Positions 45,513 through 55,457 of a stretch of 64,000 nt of DNA are shown one piece after another (position 1 is the stretch's first letter; each line of letters starts with the position of its first letter). The position numbers and the translations under genes were made by a program. Source of the stretch: Paraphoma chrysanthemicola (taxonomy: Eukaryota; Ascomycota; Dothideomycetes; Pleosporales; Phaeosphaeriaceae); the NCBI GenBank assembly GCA_020744225.1, contig JAGMWG010000016.1, positions 310,001 to 374,000 on the forward strand, written 5' to 3'. The notes beneath the pieces are model-generated. The model searched no databases. It was not told the DNA's origin and saw only the letters and a list, made by a program, of their open reading frames with translations.

Positions 45513-46590
45513 ATGGCGACGCAGCAAGACGAGGGCGGTGTGCCCTTTGCAATTGCACACGAGATGCAGCACTTCCGTCTGTTCGAGCTCCCGCCAGAGA
45601 TTGTTGAGTTGATAGACGCACCGAATCCTCCACTGTAGGTGCGCTGCCGTCTCGTCTCCATGCGGAACCCCTCTGACCTACGCGTCTAGCCTGTCCATCA
45701 AGTCGCAGGCCGTCTCTAGCGCACCAAATGCGAAGCCTGCATATGCCGTGCTATGTGCGCCAAACGCAACCTTTTCACTACGCCAAGTGCAGACCAGCAA
45801 CACGCTTCTTATCACGGAGCCCGCGCTGGAAGCCCATGGCAACGAGATACCCATCCCTGTAACACGTGCCATTGCATCGTGCACTGCAACATTGGAACTT
45901 CACCCTTCCGACGCATCTGCTGTGTGTCTGCTGCAGGAGCAATTGCCTTCGTACCACGTTAGCCCCGGCGATTTTGATGCAGGCGGCAACCACAAAAGCA
46001 GGGTGGCCATCTTCGACGACGTCCCGCTGTCAGAAGGACAGTGCCAATCAGGATGGAACGATTTGATGGCTTTTGAGCACGACGGTGGATCGTGGCAGCC
46101 ATCTCCCGATGCTCTGGCACAGGTGTGGAGGTCCATTAATGCTGCCGCACTCGCGGAGGGCGTCAAGCTCGACAGTCAGTTCCTGATAGACGACATCACG
46201 AGGGCAGTCGCAGAAGAGGCCCATCCAATAGGTCTTGTCAAGGCAATTCTTACACGTCTATCAAGCGAAGAAGACACCAGCGGGCCCTGGTGCAGCCTAG
46301 ATCGAGGGAAGACTGTTGCATTTGCCGGCAAGACCTTGCTTGAAGCGAGGGAAGGCAGTGATTTCTTGATTGCCGAATTCACAGACTCATGGGAGGACAC
46401 TCTTCCGGAGGCATGGAGAAAGGATGCGCAATTGAGCGCTATTGATGGGCTCTACCAATTCCCTTCAGAAACAACTGTCAGGGCGAAAAATTCGGCCAAC
46501 GCACATTTCACAATAAAGGCACCTTCTGCTGGCGCGAAACCGGCAGCGCGCAAGTGGCACGAGAAATTCGGTATGACAAGGAAGAAGTGA
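45513..46590 (+). CDS. DCC1: Sister chromatid cohesion protein Dcc1
   Basis: Two exons, 45513..45634 and 45690..46590, 340 aa. Dcc1 with Ctf8 and Ctf18 forms an alternative clamp loader complex that acts on PCNA and promotes sister chromatid cohesion. N-terminal blocks FRLFELPPEIVELIDAPNPP then LLSIKSQ..AVLCAPNATFSLRQVQTSNT match the family's opening beta-rich domain. The C-terminal half contains winged-helix-like segments (SQFLIDDITRAVAEEAHPIG, DFLIAEFTDSWEDTLPEAW, DAQLSAIDGLYQF). The intron (GTAGGT..GTCTAG, 55 nt) joins PPL to LSIKS in phase. It is close to the yeast length of 380. Confidence 0.9.
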
Positions 46591-46836
46591 GCGACGATAT
46601 CTATGCTTGCGATTCTCAGTGCACATTCGTCTGTCCATGTCAAGATTGCTAAGGATGTTCGCGCCGGCCCGGGAGTCGTTGTTCCTCCGGGATTCGGGTG
46701 CGGCAGCTTCCGTTTCTGGCTTGGTAATTCGGCTTTGGTAATAAGCCGCCACAGATTCTGCAGCCTTGCCACATCTAGCAATACCTGCAAAGACGATTTG
46801 CTCGGGCCATCGCGTTGTACTTTTGAAGCATTGCGC

Positions 46837-47544
46837 ATGTCATACTTTCGTCCTGTCTTCAGTCACGCCCGAATAACACGCTCGACGATATTGTGCAGAG
46901 CTCATGGGACGCGACTGAGCTGGGCGTCTCAATTTCGTATCCGCGAAGTTATTCGGACACACTCAAACCCAGCAAACATGGCTTCAGCCAGTTCAGAGCC
47001 GACACCACCAGCCTCTGCACCAACATGTCCTTCCACAGAGGAAAAGCCGCTTCCCAAACTCACACCGGCCGAGTTCCGCGGCTTCAACAAAATGGCAGAG
47101 CACATGGATTACTTTCACAATAACTTCAGACAAACTTGGAACATACTCTACTCGGCATGCGAATCCCAAAAGAGACCAAAAGGCATGTCAATCAGACAGT
47201 TTCTCAATCTCGGCCAACAGTTCTGCCACCATCTCACCATGCACCACACCATCGAAGAGCAACACATATTCCCCGTCCTGGCGAAGAAAATGCCAGCTTT
47301 CAGGAAAGAGCTGGAACTCTTGAGCCAGCACAAGCAGATCCACAAGGGCCTGGACAAGCTGGAGAAGTATCTGGATGAATGTGCCGATGGCGAGAGGGAG
47401 TTGAGACTAGGTGAACTGAAGGAGATCCTAGATGGATTTGGAAAAGTGTTGTGGCAGCATTTGGACGATGAGGTCAAGCAGCTTGGCGCGGAGAATATGC
47501 GCAATTACTGGACACTGGAAGAGATGAGGAGGATGCCGATGTGA
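46837..47544 (+). CDS. Hemerythrin (HHE) domain protein
   Basis: Single exon, 235 aa from the ATG at 46837. Residues 85-225 are a four-helix hemerythrin-like domain with candidate iron ligands in MAEHMDYFHNNFR, HHLTMHHTIEEQHIFPVL, LSQHKQIHKGLDK and LWQHLDDEVKQLG; the HxxxE and HxxxD pattern is complete. Such domains bind a di-iron centre and sense or carry O2, NO or iron. The leader of 47 residues (positively charged, with one Glu) may be a mitochondrial targeting peptide; if translation starts at the second ATG (46978, MASASSEPTPP) the protein is cytosolic, 188 aa. It follows DCC1 by 246 bp on the same strand with no functional link evident. Confidence 0.85.
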   Translation: MSYFRPVFSHARITRSTILCRAHGTRLSWASQFRIREVIRTHSNPANMASASSEPTPPASAPTCPSTEEKPLPKLTPAEFRGFNKMAEHMDYFHNNFRQTWNILYSACESQKRPKGMSIRQFLNLGQQFCHHLTMHHTIEEQHIFPVLAKKMPAFRKELELLSQHKQIHKGLDKLEKYLDECADGERELRLGELKEILDGFGKVLWQHLDDEVKQLGAENMRNYWTLEEMRRMPM

Positions 47545-48266
47545 GAGCTATTACCATGACGCTTTTGGGTATAAAGATTTCCAGCGTTATAGGCGTAGGT
47601 GCATACAAGCGAGGTATTGTAGATGCGACATGCTTGACGACAACGCCTGCTTCGAATCGTCGCTGCTATGGAAGGCATGTACATCATCGTCAACTGGTTT
47701 TCTTCGCCATGTTTGTAAGCGATTTATGAGACCTTGAATATGAACAATTGCAATATACTTCGACAACAAGATACATCGCAGGTCCTCGAGGCCTTGGTCT
47801 CTTCTGCACACTTTTTCATCCATCTTGTTCTGTAAGGAGAAAGGTGTGTGAAGCTATGCAGGCTTGACTATCAGGATGGTGTGAGCTCCAGGTCTAGTGT
47901 CGAATGCGCATTAAGTATCTGGGCATCTGGTCGCGTGCCAGTGCGTATTCGCACGTAGTCCTACCATCTAAATTGTGAGCAAGAGTTCAAGTGGACTAGT
48001 GTAGATGGTTGGTGAAACGATCACGTGACCCTCGCAGCGGATCACAACCTCGGAAGTCCTGACCACATCACCACGCGCAAACATTGAAACCACTGGCAAG
48101 AATCATTTGAGAGTGCAGCACTTTGTAGTATTGTTCGGTCTGCAGAGATATGTAGCCAGTCTAGCTGGTAAATTGGGATAAGTATATACAACTAGAAACT
48201 CCTTCACGGCAGCCACGCTGCCGCCACGCCAATCGATCTCTTTAGAAGAGACCATACGGAAACTGC
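47545..48266. other. Intergenic, convergent 3' ends
   Basis: Between the hemerythrin gene and the GH11 xylanase. Only chance frames of 60-80 codons. Nothing recognised. Confidence 0.5.
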
Positions 48267-49068
48267 TTATGGGCAGTTGACAGTAATGCTCGCGCTTCCG
48301 GAAGAGAAGTAGCCCTCGGTAGCCACAATCTGGTAGTTGTGCGTGCCCAAGTTCATGCCCTTTGCCGCCCCTAAACACAAAAGTCAGCAAACGTCTCAAA
48401 CGCAGCAAATGGAGACGGGAGTACACACAAGCATCAAAATGAGTCTTCATGTTCACAGAGCCGCTCGATCTCTTGTTTTGCCTGACGGACCAATACTGCT
48501 GAAAGGTCGCGGTGCCATCAATCGACGGCTGGTTGGTACGTGTCGATTGCGCAATCTTGTACGAGCTGCCGTCGACTGTGACTGTACCCTTGTTGGTCGC
48601 TTGAGAGGATGGATCATATGTGCCGAAGTTCTCAACGACGTAGTACTCGATCAGGGGATTGCGGGTCCAGCCATAGATGGCGAGATACGAGTTGCCGTTG
48701 GGGTTGTACTGGCCGGAGTATGTAATGGTGCTGGGAAATCGTTAGTTCCTAGTCTTTTGACGTCCTGCATATTGAAAATTGTGATCTTACCGAGCAGATC
48801 CTGGGTTCCAGCCCTTGCCTCCAACAAAGTTGCCGCCGCTTTGCCAGCTCACGCTGTAGCTGCCGGCGTTGCCGTTGGTGTAGGTCACCTTGGAGCCGCC
48901 ATCGGTCCACCAGGAGTAGTAGCAGCCGTTGTGGGTGCCAGTGGATGAGGGAGTGCTCTGACGTGCGACAAGGTCACCAGGAGACCTCGCGGCCAGGTCG
49001 GTTGCGGGAGCAGCGATGGCACCGGTGGCAGCGATGGCCGCAGTGATGATGGAGGTGAATGAGACCAT
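48267..49068 (-). CDS. Secreted endo-1,4-beta-xylanase, GH11
   Basis: Three exons, complement(48267..48370, 48429..48730, 48791..49068), 227 aa. It cuts xylan in plant cell walls. A signal peptide (residues 1-19, SIITAAIAATGAIAA core) and a short propeptide ending near VARQ are followed by the jelly-roll: GTHNGCYYSWWTDGG, GKGWNPGSARTITYSG, then LAIYGWTRNPLIEYYVVENF with the nucleophile Glu in IEYY, and the acid/base Glu in ATEGYFSSGSASITV near the end. The last splice (donor GTGTGT, acceptor TTTAG) restores the conserved Trp of DAWAAKGMNLGTHNYQI. No carbohydrate-binding module. Expression is probably induced by plant polymers, as for the family; a TATA box lies upstream. Confidence 0.96.
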
Positions 49069-50860
49069 TGTGCAGGTAGGGATACTGTCGGGTGTTTGTC
49101 GTTGAAGTGCAGGTTGGAAGGGTTGACCGTGGTGAGCGTATCTTAGGTGAACGACTCAGGACGTCTTTATAGGTTTCCACAAGAGGACCGTGGAACAGAG
49201 ATCGATTTTCGTGAACCCTGACTTGCTAGCATGGGTCCTAAGAGCATGGTTGCGAAGCACTACGGTCACTCTGTCTGCTTGTAGCTAAGTTGGCATTGAA
49301 GGTGTGAGTTTAGTCAGGTTGCAATATGCCATGCTTGGCCCGTTCACACCATGACTGACGAAAAGAAAGTTAGACAGGGCTCAGGGGAATACTAGCATCG
49401 GAATATTCGGAGAAAATGCTTTAAGCTCAGCCGTTAATTGGCCGTCTGTCTTGAAACATGCTTGAAGCCGTGTCTGTGCGGTCATTAAGGTAGATGTCTC
49501 AATATTGCCGCTGTGGGGTTTGTTTCGGGCTACGACAGCTGCGGTAAACACTTCTTCAGTCCACGCGCTCCTTTCTAATGCCAAGTTTTCCGCCATCGCA
49601 TTCTTCCTGCGGTTAAAGAAGCGCTTGGCGCATACCCGAATCGTGGAGCCGTGGACTACGGCAATCAGAGGCCGCGTGATGCTGCATGGTGGCGCTCTCG
49701 AGGAGTTGCACTTGGCACTCTATCGACGACGTCTTGGCGGTAGTGGAGAATGAAAGCTTCCAAGGCTGCGAATGCGATAGCACATCAAGAATTAATTCAT
49801 GCAGATTATCGATGCTGTTCGATAGGAGTGCAACAGTGGGAGATGACAGGACTGAAGGAAAGGTGGAGCTCGCCACTGGTCAGTGCGCGCAACGCTCAGA
49901 ACTCTGAGAGTATCTCTTATCAAAAGGAATTCAAGACTCTTCCTCCGGTACACAACCCAACACTTACTACCTTCCGATAGCCCGTGGAAGTTCGTTGGCT
50001 TCGGGCTAGTTACCTATGAAGATTGGGTGCTGTACCACGTCAAGCGAAGTCTTTGGTGCTGGCAACGGCGACCTCGGGATGCTGATGTAACGACTTGACT
50101 ACTTCCATACGCCGCGCTCAATTTCAACGCCTGAATTTCAACCTTTCTCCTCATTGCGACATGGAGTGGTCGCCATTTCTGTGTATCAGAACACTCCGGG
50201 TAGCGGCCCAACTAGCATCAACCCTTGCCCTGCGGTTTCTTCCACAAACACAAACATATCGATCACAGGATTTCGCCTCCCCGCACTCGGAAAAATAGTT
50301 GGACTATACGCCCCTTCCATATGCCCATGCCGAACCTAGCGGCTCTTATACGGATGATCAGAATAGCCGCTCTGCACCCCGGATCTGGGGTGCGTAGCGA
50401 CCTCGTGTGCCCAGGCTCTTGGTACTGTATAAGAAGTCTCGTCCAGGCTTGTCCCGCCGGGTGAAAGACCCATGAGCTTGAACAACTATTGCACTTTGAC
50501 CTCTCTGCTAGTCATCTCATCCTGCGCACACGCGAAAGCTATCAGGAATGTTGCCACCGGAAGTGTAGGTGATGTATCAAAGAGGGGTGCGGTGCTCGGA
50601 AAGCAGTACCATGGTGATGTTGATCTCTGCCGAGGGGCAACTTGATCCTGACTGCCTCTCAGGTCGTAAACTAGTCGTCTATATGCGATGCTATCTCACA
50701 TTAGTCGTGGCTGTCACACAAGAGTTGTGAGCATGTCAAGTTGTTCCTCATGTTGACAGATAGCTTCGATATCTCCATGAGATGTTAGCCACACCCGACA
50801 GTCTCATAGCAGTACCACGGTGAGGTTGTCCATGTCCCTTCTCCCAGCATGGTGTCAAAC
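49069..50860. other. Long region without a firm gene
   Basis: 1.8 kb upstream of the xylanase. The minus strand has neighbouring open frames at 49381-49596 (NLALERSAWTEEVFTAAVV) and 49613-49876 (SIDNLHELILDVLSHSQPW) that look coding-like but lie in different frames without a convincing intron; they may be parts of one decayed gene. Nothing else seen. Confidence 0.4.
49165..49172 (-). promoter_or_regulatory. TATA box of the GH11 xylanase
   Basis: Reads CTATAAAG on the minus strand, about 100 bp before the xylanase ATG, a usual distance in fungal inducible genes. No clear GGCTAA (Xlr1/XlnR) site was found in the first 250 bp upstream. Confidence 0.55.
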
Positions 50861-51663
50861 TCATGTTTCGTTCTGGTCGCCATATTCCCTCATCTCCACG
50901 TTCTCTTCACCCACAGCCTCATCAGCATTGCCCAGAGCCTCGTCATTCACTTCCTGCACCGCCTTGCCATTCCGTCCTCCTGACATAAGAGCTTCGCCTG
51001 AATTGTTCTTCTGCATAAGTCATTAAAATAGGCACTTTATAGGCGATTTATAGGCAAAAATAGGGCAACTTGCATACCTTGGAGATTCGTGAGTTTGAGT
51101 CAAACTTAGGTCGGAGGGGGTGGCGCGATGTTTGCTTGGAAGCCATGGCCTTCGAGGATGTTTTGTGCGCGGCAGCGAAGGCATGGCCCATGAAAGATGC
51201 GTAAAGCTGCTGCACCTCATCACGTTCCATATTGGTGGGGCAGAACTTCTTGACGTGACCATATTCGCCGCAGTGGTGACATTTCGGTGTCTGGCAATCC
51301 TTTTGCAAATGTCCGAATTGCTTGCAGGTGTAACAGCGGACCTTGTCGAGCTGCATAAAGCAGAAGCTCTTTGGTGCGCGCACTGATCTCGACCGGCAAG
51401 TCCTTCTTCAAACTGCGAATGACTGGGAAGTACTCAGTCAGCAGTCTCTTGTTCGCCATCAAGCCAATCACGGCTCCAGTCCCGGCGTCTTCTTCAACAT
51501 CACTATCCTTCTCCAGGACGGGGTAGTTGCCGCCGGCAGAACCGAGATCCTCATCTTCCTCAACCGAAGGCACTTCTTCTCCTTCACCGTCAATCGTCTC
51601 GTTCGTCGTCGCGTCGTCGCTTCGCTGGCTGGCGCTCGGCCGTACGTCCGCTCGAAGTTCGCT
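50861..51663 (-). CDS. CCHC zinc-knuckle protein, 5' part uncertain
   Basis: The 3' part is firm: an exon ending at 51078 carries two CCHC knuckles (CYTCKQFGHLQKDC and CHHCGEYGHVKKFC), then a 67-nt intron (GTATGC..TTATGCAG) leads to the last exon 50861..51010 (SGEALMSGGRNGKAVQEVND..DQNET). Two knuckles suggest RNA or single-stranded DNA binding. The 5' part is an acidic open frame from 51663 (TNETIDGEGEEVPSVEEDED, LLTEYFPVIRSLKKDLP) in a different frame. Joining it needs an intron of 43 or 52 nt with a poor donor GTCGAG at about 51396, or a frameshift. A further possible start MSAQ with a basic stretch (AERQPAKRRRDDERDD) lies upstream in yet another frame. The gene may be damaged. Confidence 0.5.
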
Positions 51664-53513
51664 TCACTGCACCCGGTATAAGTACAATCACGTCTATGTG
51701 GCGATCAAACTAACTTTGGGCAGACATTTTGAATGTGTATACGTTTGAACGATTGCAAATTTACCTAAACACGCGTTAGCAGGGCACTTCGAAGATCTCG
51801 ATCGAAAACGGTCACTGCCACAGAACCTGCATGCAATGGGGTAGTATGCTTGACTTACTCGTAAAGTGTCGTTTGTTCGAAGTCGCAATCAATTCTGGTG
51901 TCACGGAAATGTGAGGTGGGTACTGTTTGGCTTCTTCCCTGAGGTCAACGATAGCGCCGTCTCGACAGGAAGGCACATAGGGCAGCCCCGGTCAGCAACA
52001 TCAACAACTCATGGCATAGTCATGGAAAGCGCAGACACCGCTCCACTCAAATCCGAGTGTATCTGTCCCTTCATCCTTTCCGATTCTTCCACTGCCGCAT
52101 ATGCCTGCGCCCAGCCGCGAGAAGGGTACACTCATGGACAAGCACTTTCCTCTCCCTTTGAATCATAGGGATATGAGACCAAGATCATTGTTTACACATT
52201 TCTTGTGTTCTTTGCGCAGCTCTCGAGGTTGTTATTGATGAATGTCGCATTCAATTCGCGAAGGGACCACTGCCCATGAAAGTCGTGATAATCATGAAAC
52301 AAAGCTGCCATTTATCTGACCTTTGACGTGTGAATAAAATACTGCTTCACAATTCTCGAAAATGAAGACATATCTTGTGGTGATGCTAGCGAGTACTCAG
52401 GTATTGCAGCTGAGTTTGCAACGACAGGCTGCGAAGGATGTGGGAAGACCCGCTTGGGGTTAAGCTTACTTCCCGGAGATGAGCTTGTAACGACAGCATT
52501 GCCTTTATGGATCAGCGACTGAAACTCAAAGGTTAACATAAGCTTCACTGCGGCTCGACGCCTATTGATCTTTGGTAGGAACGGGGTTGGCTCAAGGTAT
52601 ATAATTATACGGAGATAGTGCATCAATGTGCTGTGGGCCTTGAATTACTTACATAAAATTAGAGAAGTTCTATTTATCAAAATTCATGACCTAAACAAAT
52701 ACCTTCCGATTCAAAATGTCGACGACGATTATCACCGTTGTCCTTATGCCCTTCCCACAAAAACGGCAATAACCCGCGACGTACGACGATCACTACTTCA
52801 ATAATTCGTTTCTGAGGACAACGACAACAAGACTGCCGAGTTCTAAAAACTCGAACGGAGTAAAATTTCAACAATACCCAGAGTAATCTAAATTCAGCTT
52901 TCTATAAGTTTCATAAGTCTCGTTAGGGTTTTTGTCGTGCTGCCTGCGCATCAACACCGTTACACCTTATACGCTTTGTGAGCACGCTCAACACTATCCC
53001 ATACCTCACCAATGTTCGAATGTCAGAGACAGATGGGAAATGATCGATGAGTGGTGCACCCCATGCTGGGAGAAGGAACACGGACCAATATCTGCAGGTG
53101 GGAAGTGGAAGGGATATGACGGCGGGAGAGGGATGGGTTATTGGCGGGATGATGTTCCCCAGTAAGTACAACTTGCAAGTCTCAGTGAGAGATCGAGTCA
53201 TTTTCTCTGCTTTCAATTTCTCTCACTGTCCACCTTTCCGTGCCCCGTGCCCCACTTAACGAGCTGGCACAGCTGAAGGCATTCAGAGATCAGTTTATCC
53301 AGCTTACAGCACCACTCAAGACTCTCGAAAAGACTATCTTGGTGGCACTAGGAGTTAGCTATCTGGATCTGTCCTTATTCCACGTGCTTTGATGGCTGAT
53401 GCTCAGCATGAGTTTGGCACCAACAGGCCAGAATGTCTTCGATATAACGGTGAAGAGTTTTGGCATTTTGCTATCAGGGGAGTTGCAATATAACCTATCA
53501 TGATTCTATCAAA
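51664..53513. other. Long region without a firm gene
   Basis: 1.85 kb. Short frames occur, for example minus 52312-52626 and 52677-52874 and plus 51866-52168; none has a recognisable domain or a supported splice. Parts around 52600-52900 are A/T-rich. It could hold decayed genes or repeats. Confidence 0.4.
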
Positions 53514-55040
53514 TCAAAGCCTTGCACTTGTCTCAATACTTCCTAGTACTACATTGTTCTCAATCTCGTACAAGGGCATTGTCCCCGGCGTTGTTCTAAG
53601 CGCCTCCTCCATGATCTCCAACGCAAAATCAATCTGCTCTTCCGTCACCGTGATCGGTGGCGCAATGCGGAACACTCCACCAAACGATGCCATTGTCGCA
53701 AGCTGCGCCCACAAACCCATTTGCACCATCTTATCAGACACCGCCTTCCCGACTTCTGGTGCTCCCGCTTTGGTCCTCCTGTCAGACACGATCTCACAAC
53801 CGGCCATGAGCCCACGGCCACGGACATCGCCAATGCAGCCATAGCGAGACTGTAATCGCTTCAGACCAGCTTGAAGTTGTACACCAAGGCGTGCTGAGCG
53901 GGCGCACAAATCGTCTCGAATGACGATCTCGAGCACCTTGTCGCCTACTGCGGCAGGAAGAGGGTCATTTATGTGGGTAGTATAGAAGAGGAAGCCGTTT
54001 TCCTTTGCATGCCTTGCGATGCGGTTCGACGTAAGGACGGCGCTAAGCGGTATACCATTTCCGAGGGTCTTGCTGAGTGTAACGATGTCTGGGACCACGC
54101 CCTCGTCTTCTGGATGGTGCGTGAAAGCAAACATATCTCCAGCTCTTCCCAGTGCAGTTTGCGCTTCGTCAACGATCATGAGCATACCTCGAGCATCGCA
54201 GTGCTTTCTAATAGCCTTGAGGTATCCTGGAGGAAGTTCGAGCATGCCACCACTTGAGAGAATGGGTTCCAAGATAATGGCCGCAAGTGAACCACACGAC
54301 TGCTTATCGAGTAGATCGAAACCGTAGTTCAGCTCGGTCTCCCAGTCATAGGACCCGTCCGCATGGCGGAAGATGGAACGGTAAGCATTTGGCGCTGGTA
54401 GGGCGAGACTGCCAACCATGTTTGGGCCATACCCAGATCTACCAGAGTGGTACTGGGCACTCAAAGCTGATCCTGTCATGCCATGCCAGGACGCAGCTAA
54501 GCCGACGATCTCGAACTTTCCGGTGAAGAATTTTGCAAGACGAATAGCAGCTTCATTACTCTCGCCTCCTGTGCTGAGAAAGAAAGCTTTTTCGAGACCG
54601 GCAGGAGCCGCACTAGTCAGTCGCTTTGCAAGGCTGATGACTGGAGGGCTGACCATGCCGCTAAAGAGATGGTCGAGGTGCTTTGCGTGGTTGCTAATCA
54701 CTTCGACGACTTCTGGGTGTCCATGACCGATTAGTGTTGACATTTGGCCCTGTAATCTCCAGTCAGAGAACCCTTTGCTAATGACTTTGGACACTAGCTT
54801 GGACATATACAGGCTTCATTAATGCCTGCCATGTCTAGGTGAATCTCTTTCGCTGAACTGTGAAAATAGGTCTCTTACGGATGTGAAGTCCATCATTCGG
54901 TGTCCGGATGCGGTTTCGACATATTTGCCATCCGAAGCCGTGATGATCTCCGGATGAAAGGCCGTCCCGTACGTAAGAAGACAATCGTCAGCATCGCGCT
55001 GAAGCTGGTTCGCATCAATGTTATCGTATGGACGTGACAT
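53514..55040 (-). CDS. 2,2-dialkylglycine decarboxylase (class III aminotransferase fold)
   Basis: Two exons, complement(53514..54749, 54879..55040), 465 aa. It is a PLP enzyme that decarboxylates alpha,alpha-dialkyl amino acids such as alpha-aminoisobutyrate and transaminates the product to pyruvate. Resemblance to bacterial dialkylglycine decarboxylase runs the whole length: DFTSGQMSTLIGHGHPE (with the Gln at residue 56 matching the active-site Gln of the bacterial enzyme), HLFSGMVSPPV, STGGESNEAAIR, ASWHGMTG, EPILSSGGMLELPPGY, MIVDEAQTALGR (cofactor Asp), TLSKTLGNG (Schiff-base Lys), FYTTHINDPLPAAVG, CIGDVRGRGLMAG and GGVFRIAPPITV. No signal peptide. The 129-nt intron joins DFTS to GQMS. 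An ordinary class III aminotransferase is the main alternative. Confidence 0.85.
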
Positions 55041-55106
55041 TGTTGTAGTGGATCAAAAGAGCGGGCAAGGCAAGATGGACAAGACCTTCATGGTGGCGGC
55101 GGCCCA

Positions 55107-55114
55107 TATTTATA
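55107..55114 (-). promoter_or_regulatory. TATA box of the decarboxylase gene
   Basis: Reads TATAAATA on the minus strand, about 70 bp before the ATG at 55040. Confidence 0.55.
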
Positions 55115-55190
55115 ACTGATCTTGTCTTCCGAATGCTTATGGACATTATCGAACCATCCGTAGGAAAGCAGACTCCGCTATCTTCACCGT

Positions 55191-55200
55191 CGGTGGACCG
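55191..55200. promoter_or_regulatory. Candidate Zn2Cys6 site, CGG-N4-CCG
   Basis: An inverted CGG/CCG pair (CGGTGGACCG) in the 417-bp promoter between the decarboxylase and the divergent regulator, the shape of site that Zn2Cys6 dimers bind. Such pairs also occur by chance, so this is a candidate only. Confidence 0.35.
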
Positions 55201-55457
55201 GGGAAAGTGGGGCGCGCTAGCGGGCATCCCCGTAGTGCGTAGCGCTTGATTGGCTTGTGGTCGCACCTTCTTCCTCTATCCGTCCCCTCTTTGATTCTTC
55301 GTCTCATCATAACGCGCAGCATGGTTGCATTTCGCGGCAATAATCACGGGTAGCCGAGTTTGTGTGGGTCCGAAATCCCGTTCCTGCAGTGAGGGTCCCG
55401 TCCACATCTTCTTTGGCTTTCCAGATTCGGCACTTCTCATCCTTGATCACCAAAAGA

